Positions 37,236-50,354 of a stretch of 64,000 bases of DNA are shown piece after piece (positions within the stretch are counted from its first letter, which is position 1; the number at the start of each line of letters is the position of its first letter). The notes under the pieces are model-generated. The model was not told where the DNA came from. It searched no databases and saw only the letters and a list, made by a program, of their open reading frames with translations. The stretch is from Acidobacteriota bacterium (GTDB taxonomy: Bacteria > Acidobacteriota > Vicinamibacteria > Vicinamibacterales > UBA2999). The position numbers and the translations under genes were made by a program. Location: the NCBI GenBank assembly GCA_963169195.1, contig CAUJDN010000099.1:17476-81475 (forward strand), written 5' to 3'.

Positions 37236-37783
37236 CGCAACCGCAGCGTGCGCTCGCCGCCGGATGCGTCGCGCAGCGTGACCGTCGTCTCCTGGACGTC
37301 GGCCACGGTGTAGCCGCCCGGCAGCGGGGCGCCCCGTTTCACGAAGTGCAGACCCGCGCCATCGCTGATGATGGCCGTGTACTCGACGGCATCGCCCTGC
37401 TGGCTGGCCGCCATCCCGGACAGTCTGAACGCCGGCCCCGGCGGCGCCGGCGGGACGTCCGCTGCGGACGATTCGTCCGGCGCGGAAGCCGCCGCGGGCG
37501 TTCCCCGGGCCCCGGCCACCTGGGGCCGGAGCGCCCCGAAGACAAACGGGTTCCGCGTGGCTCGAGGGGGAGCCGGCAGGTGCTCGAGCTTCCGGTGCAG
37601 GCGATCCGTGAACGCCCTCGACGGCATCGCCTGCTCGACACCGAGAGGCCGGGGGCCCGGCGACACCACCCCTCCGGCGGGGGCCTGCCCCGCCCCGGGG
37701 CCGAACCGCCCCCCGAGGACCCATCCCGCGCCGAGCGTGAGCGAGGCGACGAGGGCCACCGTTCGCGGCTGCATGGCGTTCAT
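37232..37783 (-). CDS. Small anchored protein, PilP/GspC-like C-terminus
   Basis: 183 residues, not confidently assignable. An N-terminal hydrophobic segment (VALVASLTLGAGWVLGG) is followed by a Pro/Ala-rich spacer, the motif RNPFVFGALR near residue 77, and a compact beta-rich end (FVKRGAPLPGGYTVADVQETTVTLRD). RNPF-type motifs plus such a domain occur in pilus or secretion alignment proteins (PilP, GspC), and the true PilP here shows RRDPFVSL in the same place. A role in pilus or secretin assembly is possible, but the gene is isolated between serA and kdsB. The stop shares CTAG with serA. Confidence 0.6.
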   Translation of the reverse strand: MNAMQPRTVALVASLTLGAGWVLGGRFGPGAGQAPAGGVVSPGPRPLGVEQAMPSRAFTDRLHRKLEHLPAPPRATRNPFVFGALRPQVAGARGTPAAASAPDESSAADVPPAPPGPAFRLSGMAASQQGDAVEYTAIISDGAGLHFVKRGAPLPGGYTVADVQETTVTLRDASGGERTLRLR

Positions 37784-37860
37784 TCTATCGGTTGCTCGGA
37801 GGGTCCGTGGTAGACTTCTGTGTGCCGGTCAGTCTGCCGTTCGAACTGACTGAATCCTCG

Positions 37861-41083
<3,223 letters not shown>

Positions 41084-41091
<8 letters not shown>

Positions 41092-42043
41092 CGTGGCGCT
41101 CGCGCGCAAGGTACTGCAGACCGAGGCCGCGGCCATCCTCGCGCTGCTCGACCGCATCGACGGCCGCTTCTCCCGTGCCGTGGAGATCGTCCGCGACTGT
41201 CGCGGGCGCGTCATCCTCACCGGGATGGGCAAGAGCGGGATCATCTGCCGGAAGATCGCGGCGACGCTGTCGAGCACCGGCACCCCCGCCTTCTTCCTGC
41301 ACCCGGCGGAGGCCGTGCACGGCGACCTCGGCGTCCTCCAGGCGGACGATGTGATCATCGCCGTGTCGTACAGCGGCGAGACCGAGGAACTGACGCGCGT
41401 ACTGGAGACGATCAAGCGGCTGGAGGCCACGCTCATCGCCATCACGGGCGATGCCGGGTCCACGCTCGCGCAGGCCGCCGACGTCGCGCTCGACTGCCAC
41501 GTGTCCGAGGAAGCCTGCCCGATGAACCTCGTCCCGACGGCCTCGACGACCGCCGCCCTGGCGCTGGGCGACGCGCTGGCCATGTCGGTCCTCGTCGAGA
41601 AGGGCTTCAAGCCCGAGGACTTCGCCAACCTTCATCCGGGCGGAAAGCTCGGCAAGCGGCTCATGCGGGCCCGGCAGCTGATGCACGCCGGCGACGCGCT
41701 GCCCGCCGTGGGGCTCGACACCGTCATGCGCGACGTCATCTACACGATGTCCAGCAAGGGCCTCGGCATGACCACGGTCCTGGACGCGGATCGGCGGCTG
41801 GCCGGCATCATCACGGACGGCGACCTGCGGCGGAAGATGGCCGTCTCGCCCGACATCCAGGCCCTGGTCGCGCGCGACGTGATGACCGCCAACCCGGTGA
41901 CCATCGGCCCGGAGACCTTCGCCGTGGAGGCGCTCGCGCTGCTCGAGCGGCGGAAGATCACCTCGGTCGTCGTCATCGATGCCGAGCGTCGCGTGGAGGG
42001 CGTGCTGCACCTGCACGACCTGTGGCGCACGGAGATGGTGTAG
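41084..42043 (+). CDS. kdsD: Arabinose-5-phosphate isomerase (KpsF/GutQ family)
   Basis: 319 residues. An N-terminal SIS domain (VILTGMGKSGIICRKIAATLSSTGTPAFFLHPAEAVHGDLG, IAVSYSGETEEL, PTASTTAALALGDALA) is followed by two CBS domains (about 200-319; VMRDVIYTMSSKGLGM, DVMTANPVTI). It converts ribulose 5-phosphate to arabinose 5-phosphate, the sugar KdsA uses. GTG start inside the kdsA end; LapB follows after four bases. Position between KdsA and LapB supports the Kdo-pathway role over a catabolic GutQ role. Confidence 0.95.
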
Positions 42044-42047
42044 GCCC

Positions 42048-43271
42048 GTGGACGTCGGCGCCTACCTCCCTCTCATCTCGGTGCTCGTCGCGCTCCTGCT
42101 GGGCCTCGCCATCGGCAAGGCCTGGGAGCGCTACAAGCTGCGCGACGGCCGCTGGATCGATCGCCGCAAGGCCCGCGACTCGCAGCACTACGTGCTCGGG
42201 CTGAACTTCCTCGTCTCGAACCAGATCGACCTGGCCATCGAGGAGCTGAGCCGCGCGGCGCGCGTGGACGCCGACGCGCTCGAGATTCACATGATCCTCG
42301 GCAACGTCTACCGCGAGCGCGGGCAGGTGTCGAGGGCCATTCAGGTGCACCAGGCCCTGCTGCAGCGCCCGAAGCTCACGCGGCTCGAGCACAGCTACGT
42401 GCTGCTGTGCCTCGGGCTCGACTACAAGCGGGGCGGGTTCGTGGACCGTGCGCTCGAAGCCTTCAAGGAGACCCTGAGGCTGGCGCCCGACAACCCGTAC
42501 GCCCTGCTGTACCTCGAGAAGCTGCACGAGGAGCAGCACCAGTGGGTGGAGGCCTATCGCATCCGCCGGCAGCTGGTCGAGTTGAGCGGGCCCGACACGC
42601 AGCCGAAGAACCAGTCCATCCTGGGGTTCCTGGAGAACGCGCTCGGCAGCGAGGCCCTGAAGGAGGACCGCCCCGCGGACGCGGCCAGACACTTCGAATC
42701 GGCCATCACGCACGATGCCGCCACGACGCCGGCCTACCTCAATCTCGGAGACGTCCGGCTCCGCGCGGGCGACGCCTCCGGGGCCGTCGCCGCATGGAAC
42801 CAGCTCATCGAGGTCGCTCCCGAGCGTGCCCACCTGGCGCTGGCGCGACTCGAGCAGCTCTACGAGCGGGAGGGCACGCCGCAGACGTTCATCGATCGGT
42901 GCCGCTCGTTCATCGCCGGCCGCACGCAGGACTGGCGCGTCCGCCTGATGCTCGGCGCGCACCTGACGCGGCGGGGGCAGGCGGCCGCCGCGTTCGACCT
43001 GCTGCTCGGGGCGCTCGACCAGAATCCGCACGGCCTCACGGTGCACCAGGCGGTCTGGGCCACGCTGCTGCAGCTCGACCTGGACCGGCCGCTGGTGCAG
43101 CGCTACATCGAGGCCGCCAGGAGTGCCGTGTTCTTCCTCGACCCGCACGTCTGCCTGAAGTGCCACTACCGGAGCACGGAGCTGCTCTGGCAGTGCCCGC
43201 ACTGCCACGAGTGGAACTCGTTCGTCGAGGAGCGCATCGCCGCCGCCCGTCAGGCGTCGGCGGAGCTCTGA
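42048..43271 (+). CDS. lapB: LapB/YciM-like TPR protein with rubredoxin-type metal site
   Basis: 407 residues. An N-terminal membrane anchor (LPLISVLVALLLGLAIGKAW) is followed by about seven TPR units (residues 45-360) and a C-terminal CLKCHYRSTELLWQCPHCHEWNSF with two CxxC pairs. This is the exact architecture of E. coli LapB, which controls LpxC turnover through FtsH and so lipopolysaccharide output. Location right after kdsB-pyrG-kdsA-kdsD supports the assignment. GTG start four bases after kdsD. Confidence 0.9.
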   Translation: MDVGAYLPLISVLVALLLGLAIGKAWERYKLRDGRWIDRRKARDSQHYVLGLNFLVSNQIDLAIEELSRAARVDADALEIHMILGNVYRERGQVSRAIQVHQALLQRPKLTRLEHSYVLLCLGLDYKRGGFVDRALEAFKETLRLAPDNPYALLYLEKLHEEQHQWVEAYRIRRQLVELSGPDTQPKNQSILGFLENALGSEALKEDRPADAARHFESAITHDAATTPAYLNLGDVRLRAGDASGAVAAWNQLIEVAPERAHLALARLEQLYEREGTPQTFIDRCRSFIAGRTQDWRVRLMLGAHLTRRGQAAAAFDLLLGALDQNPHGLTVHQAVWATLLQLDLDRPLVQRYIEAARSAVFFLDPHVCLKCHYRSTELLWQCPHCHEWNSFVEERIAAARQASAEL

Positions 43272-43295
43272 GACACCGCGAGCCGGCCACCGCCA

Positions 43296-43311
43296 CGCGC
43301 GCTGCCGCGCG
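43296..43311. terminator. GC hairpin between convergent lapB and coaE
   Basis: CGCGCG-CTGC-CGCGCG is a perfect six-base stem in the short gap between the two convergent stops. There is no T-tract, so intrinsic termination is uncertain. Confidence 0.3.
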
Positions 43312-43325
43312 CCACACCCCTCCGG

Positions 43326-43931
43326 CTACACCCGGGCCGACCGATCGCGCAGGGCCTCGAGGACCCGGTCAACCGCGGCATCGGTGGCCGAGAACGATCC
43401 GGCGGTGTCGATGACGTAGTCGGCGCGGTGCACCTTTTCCGTGATGGGCAGCTGCGCCGCCATCCGCTGCCGGCCCTGTTCCCGGCTCGTCCCGTCCCGC
43501 GCCACGATGCGCGCCAGCTGCACGTCCGGGGGGCACGCGGCCACCACCACGGTGTCGAAGTCCCGCGCGCGATCCGTCTCGAACAACAGGGGAATGTCGG
43601 CGACGGCGAAGGGCGTGGACGCGGGCAGGCCTTCGTAGAAGCGATCGATGGCCGCCCGGACGGCAGGGTGCACGATGGCCTCGAGATCCCGCCGCGCGCC
43701 CGCGTCAGCGAAGACGATGCCGGCGAGCCGGGCCCGGTCCAGCGAGCCGTCGGGCCCGAGGATCCCCGCACCGAAGCGCTCGGTGATGGCCTTCAGCCCG
43801 GGTGTCCCCGGTGCCACGGCCTCCCGCGCCAGTACGTCCGCATCGACAACCGGGACGCCGGCCTCGCGCATGCGGCGCGCGACGTAGCTCTTGCCGGTGG
43901 CGATGCCGCCGGTCAGCGCCACGCGGAGCAT
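43326..43931 (-). CDS. coaE: Dephospho-CoA kinase
   Basis: 201 residues. The P-loop is GGIATGKS near residue 8 (family GGIGSGKS), then VVDADVLAREAV, HPAVRAAIDRF, DIPLLFETDRARDFDTVVVA and the LID region QLARIVARDGTSREQGRQRMAAQ. It phosphorylates dephospho-CoA in the last step of coenzyme A synthesis. Its ATG shares one base with the folD stop (TGATG), so the two are translationally linked. Confidence 0.95.
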   Translation of the reverse strand: MLRVALTGGIATGKSYVARRMREAGVPVVDADVLAREAVAPGTPGLKAITERFGAGILGPDGSLDRARLAGIVFADAGARRDLEAIVHPAVRAAIDRFYEGLPASTPFAVADIPLLFETDRARDFDTVVVAACPPDVQLARIVARDGTSREQGRQRMAAQLPITEKVHRADYVIDTAGSFSATDAAVDRVLEALRDRSARV

Positions 43932-44866
43932 CAGCGGGGGGCCTGGGCCCGCCATTCCGCCGCGGTGATCGTATTGCGGAGCACCATGGCAATGGTCAGG
44001 GGCCCCACCCCTCCCGGCACGGGGGTCAGCGCGCCGGCCACGGCCTCCACGCCGGGGTGCACGTCGCCGATGAGCGCGCTCCCCTTCTCCTGGAACTGCC
44101 GCCGCCTGGCGCTGCCCTCCGGGAAGAAGCGCTGGACCTCGGCCTCGTCGGCGAGGCGATTGATGCCCACGTCGATGACCGTGGCGCCCGGCTTCACGAA
44201 GTCCTCCGTCACGAACCCCGGGCGACCGACGGCCGCCACCAGGACATCGGCGGTGCGGCAGACGGCCGGGAGATCCACCGTGCGCGAATGGCAGATCGTG
44301 ACCGTGGCATCCCGGTGCAGCAGCAGCAGCGCCATGGGCTTGCCCACGATGTCGCTGCGGCCGATGACCACGGCGTGCCTGCCGCGCAGGGGAATGCCCT
44401 CGCGGTCGAGCAGCTCGGCGCAGCCGAGCGGGGTGCAGGCGACCAGCGTGGGTCGCTTCTGCACGAGCCGGCCCACGTTGGCGGGGTGGAAGCCATCCAC
44501 GTCCTTGCCGGGGTCGACGGCGTCGAAGACGCGCTGCTCGGCATCCTCGCCCATGCCCGACGGCAGGGGCGACTGGACCAGGATGCCATCGAACTCGTCG
44601 TCCTGGTTCAGCCGTCCGACGAGCGCGAGCGCCTCGTCCACCGACGCCGTCTCGGGCAGGCGGAACAGCTCGCCGCGGCAGCCATGCCGGGCGACCGTCG
44701 CGATCTTGTTCCGGACGTAGATCTCGGACGCCGGGTTGCTGCCGGCGAGCACGACGGCCAGCCCCGGCGGGCGTCCGTGCAGGTCCGCGAACCGCTCGAC
44801 ACGCGGCTCGAGCTCGGCGCGCATGCGCGCCGCCCAGGCTGTCCCGTCCAGTCGCCGAGCCGCCAT
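43931..44866 (-). CDS. folD: Bifunctional methylenetetrahydrofolate dehydrogenase/cyclohydrolase
   Basis: 311 residues. SEIYVRNKIATV carries the catalytic Tyr-x3-Lys; other signatures are ILVQSPLPSGM, DPGKDVDGFHPANVGRL, CTPLGCAELL, VVIGRSDIVGKPMALLLL and PVPGGVGPLTIAMVL. FolD oxidises 5,10-methylene-THF to 10-formyl-THF with NADP+. It follows the amino-acid permease by 14 bases and overlaps coaE by one base. Confidence 0.96.
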   Translation of the reverse strand: MAARRLDGTAWAARMRAELEPRVERFADLHGRPPGLAVVLAGSNPASEIYVRNKIATVARHGCRGELFRLPETASVDEALALVGRLNQDDEFDGILVQSPLPSGMGEDAEQRVFDAVDPGKDVDGFHPANVGRLVQKRPTLVACTPLGCAELLDREGIPLRGRHAVVIGRSDIVGKPMALLLLHRDATVTICHSRTVDLPAVCRTADVLVAAVGRPGFVTEDFVKPGATVIDVGINRLADEAEVQRFFPEGSARRRQFQEKGSALIGDVHPGVEAVAGALTPVPGGVGPLTIAMVLRNTITAAEWRAQAPR

Positions 44867-44880
44867 CCTCGCCCCGCCGC

Positions 44881-46590
44881 CTACTTCTCGCCCGCGGCTC
44901 TGGTGAGCCCGAAGCCGACCGCCCAGATCGCGATGGAGACGGCCAGGAGCCGGAGCCCGAACGCATCGGCCTGCTCGGCCGTGACGCCGATCTCGTGCCA
45001 CTTGGCGAGCGTCTCGGTCGTGATGCCGAGCTCGGTCATGAAGCCCAGCGCGGTGATGGCCGCCGCGTTGAAGATGAGCAGGAGCCCGAGGATCGTGATG
45101 AAGTTCGCCAGGCCCTGCAGCGGCGTCCGCCGCTGTGACTCGGCTTCGCTGGCGAGCGGGCTGTGCGTGCGGCCGTAGAACCAGTAGATGAGCAAGCCGA
45201 TGTCGAGCCACACCAGGAACCGGACCCAGGTGAGCACCGGCAGGCTCAGCATCAGGTAGGCGCACGAGAGGATGCCGAGCACCGGGAAGACCGGACCGAA
45301 GGGCACCTTGAACGGGCGCTTGGCGTCCGGCCGTGTCTGGCGCAGCCGCAGGACCGCGGCGCACACCACGACGAACGCGAAGAGCGTGCCGATGGAGGTC
45401 ATCTCGCCCACGACCTGGATCTGCGTGAGGCCGGCCACCAGGGCGACCGCGACGCACGTGATGATGGTCGTGATGTAGGGCGTGCCGAACCTGGGGTGCA
45501 CCTTGCTCACGCCCTGCGGCAGCAGACGATCGCGGCTCATCGCGAAGAAGATGCGCGGCTGGCTCATGAGCATGACGAGCAGCACGGACGTGATGCCCGC
45601 CACCGCACCGGCCGAGACCAGGCCGGCCGCCCAGTCCTGGCCGATCACGGCCAGCGCGAAGGCCACGGGTGCGTTGAGGAACTGCTGCGCGACGGTGGGG
45701 TCCACCGACGTGACCCCGGGCAGCGCATCCGCTGCGCTGCGGTACTCCACCACCGGCACGATCCCGGACAGGACGGCGGAGACGGCCAGGTAGAGCGCGG
45801 TGCAGATCACCAGCGAGGCGATGATCCCGATGGGCAGGTCGCGTTTCGGGTTCTTCGCCTCCTCCGCCGTCGTCGAGACCGCGTCGAAGCCGATGTAGGC
45901 GAAGAAGACCACGGCCGCCGCCGCCATCACGCCGGAGAAGCCGTAGGGCATGAACGGCTCCCAGTTCTCGGGCTGGACGAACGTGGCGCCCGCGGCGATG
46001 AAGAAGAGGATGGCGGCGCCCTTGATGGCCACCATCAGGGCGTTGAACCGTGCGGACTCGCGCACCCCGATCACCAGCAGCACCATGATGAAGAGCACGA
46101 TGAGCGTGGCGGGCAGGTTGATGATGCCGACCGGCGGCGCGGCGCCGATGGCGGTGGGAAGCTCGATCCCGAAGCCGGCGAGGAGCCGCTGCATGTAGCC
46201 GCTCCACCCGATCGCGACGGTCATCGAGCCGACGGCGTACTCGAGGATCAGGTCCCAGCCGATCATCCACGCGACGATCTCGCCGAGCGTGGCGTAGGCG
46301 TAGGTGTAGGCGCTGCCCGCGATGGGGATCATCGAGGCGAACTCGGCGTAGCAGAGGGCGGCAAAGGCGCAGGCCAGCCCCGCCGCGAAGTACGAGAGCA
46401 TGATTCCCGGCCCGGCCTGGTTGGCCGCTGCCGTGCCCGTCAGGACGAAGATGCCGGTCCCGATGATGGCGCCGATGCCGAGCAGCGTGAGGTCCCAGGC
46501 CGTGAGGCTGCGCCTGAGCGCCTTGGCGCCATGCTCGACGTCGCCGACGAGCTGCTCGATCGACTTCGTCTTGAACAGATTCGAATCCAT
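44881..46590 (-). CDS. APC-superfamily amino acid permease
   Basis: 569 residues, larger than the usual 12-helix permease and with about 13 hydrophobic segments. The start of helix 1, LTLLGIGAIIGTGIFVLTGTAA, is the family signature, followed by GPGIMLSYFAAGLACAFAALCYAEFAS and GFDAVSTTAEEAKNPKRDLPIG. The pattern resembles the cationic amino acid transporter (CAT) branch, with a large central loop near residue 240-270. Substrate not determined. GGAGGG six bases before the ATG is a strong ribosome-binding site. Confidence 0.85.
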   Translation of the reverse strand: MDSNLFKTKSIEQLVGDVEHGAKALRRSLTAWDLTLLGIGAIIGTGIFVLTGTAAANQAGPGIMLSYFAAGLACAFAALCYAEFASMIPIAGSAYTYAYATLGEIVAWMIGWDLILEYAVGSMTVAIGWSGYMQRLLAGFGIELPTAIGAAPPVGIINLPATLIVLFIMVLLVIGVRESARFNALMVAIKGAAILFFIAAGATFVQPENWEPFMPYGFSGVMAAAAVVFFAYIGFDAVSTTAEEAKNPKRDLPIGIIASLVICTALYLAVSAVLSGIVPVVEYRSAADALPGVTSVDPTVAQQFLNAPVAFALAVIGQDWAAGLVSAGAVAGITSVLLVMLMSQPRIFFAMSRDRLLPQGVSKVHPRFGTPYITTIITCVAVALVAGLTQIQVVGEMTSIGTLFAFVVVCAAVLRLRQTRPDAKRPFKVPFGPVFPVLGILSCAYLMLSLPVLTWVRFLVWLDIGLLIYWFYGRTHSPLASEAESQRRTPLQGLANFITILGLLLIFNAAAITALGFMTELGITTETLAKWHEIGVTAEQADAFGLRLLAVSIAIWAVGFGLTRAAGEK

Positions 46591-46607
46591 TCGCCCTCCG
46601 GCCCCGG

Positions 46608-46613
46608 ATTGTA
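46608..46613 (-). promoter_or_regulatory. Candidate -10 element for the amino-acid permease
   Basis: TACAAT (minus strand) lies 17 bases before the ATG, with the Shine-Dalgarno GGAGGG between. The remaining gap up to thiE (46614-46734) shows no gene and no obvious -35. Confidence 0.4.
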
Positions 46614-46734
46614 GCGCAGATGACTCAAGCCTGACCCGCAGAAAAGGCCGAAAATGCCCGGAAACGCAGCCACGGATGCGCAGATGACGCGGCGGCGGCC
46701 TGAATCGCCCGGCTCGCGCACGCGTGGGCGGACG

Positions 46735-47364
46735 TCAGCGGCTCAGCGCCTCGAGGTACTCGCGCGCCCGGACGGCAGGGTCGCCGCGCAGCAGATCCGA
46801 GATGACGCAGACCGACGCTGCGCCGGCGGCGAGCGCTCCGGGGGCACGCTCGAGGGTCATGCCGCCGATGGCCACGACCGGCACCCCGTGCACGGCCGCC
46901 AGGCGCGCGACGGCCGAAACCGTCTCGTGCCCGACCGCGGCATAGCCGGTGTCCTTCGTCGCCGTGCCGAAGACTGGGCCGATGGCGAGGTACGTGATGG
47001 GCAGCCGCACGGCGGCCTCGGCCTGTGCCACGCTGTGCGTGGACAGGCCGACGATGGCCTGCCCGCCCAGCAGCCGGCGCACGTCATCCACGGCGAGATC
47101 GTCCTGCCCGACGTGCACGCCCGCGGCCCCCGAGAGCCGGGCGATGTCCGCGCGGTCGTTGATGACAACGCGCGCCCGCGCGCCCGCGCGCGCCACCACC
47201 GCGGCCGACAGCGCGAGGAACGCGCCGCTCGGCATCGCCTTCGCCCGTACCTGGAGCAGCGTGACGCCCCCGTCGAGGAGGGCCTCGGCGACGACCAGGG
47301 GATCCCGGCCCGCCCGACCGCAGGTTTCCACGTCGAGCACCGCGTACAGCGGTGGCCACCTCAC
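46735..47364 (-). CDS. thiE: Thiamine-phosphate synthase
   Basis: 209 residues, a TIM-barrel ThiE. LYAVLDVETCGR, GVTLLQVRAKAM, VVINDRADIA, GVHVGQDDLAVDDVRRLLG, VGLSTHSVAQAEAA, YLAIGPVFGTATKD and VPVVAIGGMTLERA are all recognisable. It joins hydroxymethylpyrimidine-PP and the thiazole phosphate. GTG start, 16 bases after the accC stop; no other thiamine gene is nearby, so it rides at the end of the pil/acc transcript unit. Confidence 0.93.
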   Translation of the reverse strand: MRWPPLYAVLDVETCGRAGRDPLVVAEALLDGGVTLLQVRAKAMPSGAFLALSAAVVARAGARARVVINDRADIARLSGAAGVHVGQDDLAVDDVRRLLGGQAIVGLSTHSVAQAEAAVRLPITYLAIGPVFGTATKDTGYAAVGHETVSAVARLAAVHGVPVVAIGGMTLERAPGALAAGAASVCVISDLLRGDPAVRAREYLEALSR

Positions 47365-47380
47365 GCGGGCCTCCCGGGGA

Positions 47381-48751
47381 TCAGGCCGTTTCCGCGAGCG
47401 ACGACGGCCTCTTGACCGGTAGGAAGCGCTCCATGAAGTGGGTGCTGAGGCGCCCTGCGACGAAGTCGGCGTCGTTCAGGATGCGGAGGTGCAGCGGGAT
47501 GGACGTGCGGATCCCCTCGACCACCGACATCTCGAGCACGCGCTTCATCCGGGCGATGGCCTCCTGCCGGTCGCGCCCGTGCACGATGATCTTCGCGATC
47601 ATCGAATCGTAGTTCGGCGGGATGGTGCACTCGGCGTGCGCGGCCGTGTCCACCCGCACCCCCGGCCCGCCCGGGATGCTGAACGCGTGGATGAGCCCCG
47701 GAGACGGCACGAAGGTGACCGGATCCTCGGCGTTCACACGACACTCGATGGCATGGCCGGTGAAGGTGACCTCGCTCTGCTTGAACGAGAGCCGCTCGCC
47801 CGCGGCGATGCGGATCTGTTCCTTGACGATGTCGATGCCGGTGATGAACTCGGTGACCGGGTGCTCGACCTGGACGCGCGTGTTCACTTCCATGAAATAG
47901 AAATGCCCCTTCTCGTCCATCAGGAACTCGAAGGTGCCGGCGTTGGTGTACTGGACCGCGCGTGCCGCGTCCACCACGACGGCCCCCATCCTCCGCCGCA
48001 CCTTGTCGGAGACGGCCGTCGACGGCGACTCCTCGATGAGCTTCTGGTGTCGCCGCTGGATGGAGCATTCGCGCTCGCCCAGGTGCACCACGTTGCCGTG
48101 ATGATCCCCGAGAATCTGGTACTCGATGTGTCGCGGGGCCTCGAGATACTTCTCGATGTAGACGTCTCCCACGCCGAAGGCCGCCTCGGCTTCGCGCTGG
48201 GCGGTCCGGAAGGCGTGCCCGAGATCCGCGGGGTCCTTCACGATGCGCATCCCGCGCCCGCCCCCGCCGGCCACGGCCTTGATGATCACCGGAAAGCCGA
48301 TGTCGCGTGCGACCTTCGCCGCGGCCTCCTCGCTCTCGACCGGCCCGTCGCTGCCGGGCAGCATCGGGACGCCCGCCTTCTTCATCGCGCGCCGCGCCTT
48401 CGCCTTGTCGCCGAGCAGGCGGATCACGCTCGGATCGGGTCCGATGAACCGGATGTGGCACGCCTCGCAGACCTCGGCGAGGTAGGCGCTCTCGGACAGG
48501 AACCCGTACCCCGGATGGATGGCGTCCGCGCCGGTGATCTCGGCGGCGCTGATGATGGCGGGGACGTTCAGGTAGCTGTCGGCGCTTCGCGCGGGGCCGA
48601 TGCAGATGTCCTCGTCCGCGAAGCGCACGTGGAGCGAGTTCTCGTCGGCCTCCGAATACACCGCGACCGTCTTGATGCCGAGCTCACGGCACGCAAAGAT
48701 GATCCGGAGCGCGATCTCCCCGCGATTGGCGACCAGGATTTTCTTGAACAT
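47381..48751 (-). CDS. accC: Acetyl-CoA carboxylase biotin carboxylase subunit
   Basis: 456 residues. [18 protein letters not shown] starts the biotin carboxylase N domain; the ATP-grasp domain includes [79 protein letters not shown] and [13 protein letters not shown]. It carboxylates the biotin carried on AccB. It starts five bases after the accB stop, the usual accB-accC pairing. Confidence 0.97.
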   Translation of the reverse strand: MFKKILVANRGEIALRIIFACRELGIKTVAVYSEADENSLHVRFADEDICIGPARSADSYLNVPAIISAAEITGADAIHPGYGFLSESAYLAEVCEACHIRFIGPDPSVIRLLGDKAKARRAMKKAGVPMLPGSDGPVESEEAAAKVARDIGFPVIIKAVAGGGGRGMRIVKDPADLGHAFRTAQREAEAAFGVGDVYIEKYLEAPRHIEYQILGDHHGNVVHLGERECSIQRRHQKLIEESPSTAVSDKVRRRMGAVVVDAARAVQYTNAGTFEFLMDEKGHFYFMEVNTRVQVEHPVTEFITGIDIVKEQIRIAAGERLSFKQSEVTFTGHAIECRVNAEDPVTFVPSPGLIHAFSIPGGPGVRVDTAAHAECTIPPNYDSMIAKIIVHGRDRQEAIARMKRVLEMSVVEGIRTSIPLHLRILNDADFVAGRLSTHFMERFLPVKRPSSLAETA

Positions 48752-48756
48752 GGGCG

Positions 48757-49220
<464 letters not shown>

Positions 49221-49221
<1 letters not shown>

Positions 49222-50354
49222 CAGGTCGCTCGCACCTCGACGACCGGCTCGGTGAGCCACTCCGGCCCCGCGTCGGTCGCCAACACGTCGTCCTCGATTC
49301 GCACGCCGCCCCAGCCCGGGACGTAGACACCCGGCTCGAGCGTGAACACCATGCCGGCCGCCAGCGGGCCTTCTGCCGCCCCCGACCGCCGCCGTGACAG
49401 CCTCGGCCGCTCGTGTACCTCGAGCCCGAGCCCGTGCCCCAGGCCATGCACGAAGGCCTCGGCCAGTCCCGCGGCCGCCAGCGAGGCGCGCGCCGCGGCA
49501 TCCACATCCTCCGCGTCCACCCCGACACGCGCCGCCGCGAAGGCGGCCCGCTGGGCCGCCGCCACCGCCAGCCAGCACTCGCGCTGCCGGTGGCTCGGAG
49601 GCCCCACCGTCACCGTCCGCGTCATGTCGACGGCATACCCGTCGAGCATGCCCCCGAAGTCGATGACCACCAGGTCACCCTCTCCCACGAGCCGCTCCCC
49701 CGCCCGGTGATGAGGGAGGGCGGCGTTCGGCCCCGAGGCGACGATGGTATCAAACGCCGGCTTGTCGAACCCCTTCTGCCGGAGCTCCCATTCGATCAGG
49801 GCGGCCAGCTGACGTTCGCTCGATCCCGCTAAGACCTTCGGGATTATACACTTAGCGACGTCGGAAAGTCTGCGCCCGGCTTCACGCAGTTTTGCGATTT
49901 CCCACGGATCCTTCCGGGCGCGGAGGGTTTCGACCACGCCTTCGGTCGGAATCAGCTCGGCCCGGCACGTTGTCGCGTCGAGCCTGGAGGCGAAATCCAC
50001 GTGCTGGCGCACGGTCAGGTGCGTGCTCTCGAAGCCCAGCCGTGACGGCGCCACGTGAGCCACCGCGTCGACGAGGGATTCTTCTGCGCTCCCGCGCCCG
50101 GGCGGCGTGGCCACGGCCTCGAGGGCCGGCCACTGCCGTGCGAGGTGGTGCAGCGTTTCGGTGTAGCGCGTGTCGCTGACGAGCACGAGCCGGTCGCTGG
50201 TGGCCAGCAGGAGCCCGGCGCTGCCGAAGAAACCCGTGAGGTAGGCGATGTTGGGCCGCGAGGTCACCACCAGGGCGTCGATCCCCTGGACGGAGAGGGC
50301 TCGGGACAGGGCGACGCGGCGCTCGTCCAGCCGCTCGGCCGGCGCCGGCGTCAT
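49221..50354 (-). CDS. M24 aminopeptidase P-type (Xaa-Pro) peptidase
   Basis: 377 residues in two domains: a creatinase-like N-terminus (residues 1-135; IDALVVTSRPNIAYLTGFFGS, LVLVSDTRYTE) and a pita-bread catalytic domain. Metal ligands appear in order: VIDFGGMLDGYAVDMTRTV (two Asp), HGLGHGLGLEVHERP (His), FTLEPGVY (Glu) and GGVRIEDDVL (Glu). It removes N-terminal residues before proline using two Mn or Co ions. A pepP/pepQ-type gene before accBC is a frequent arrangement. The ATG overlaps the TPR gene stop by four bases. Confidence 0.92.

Noticed and set aside
37792..37860. A longer KdsB starting at 37792.
   Set aside because: The extra 23 residues precede the conserved IIPARY start and have no family counterpart; the GTG at 37861 gives normal length.
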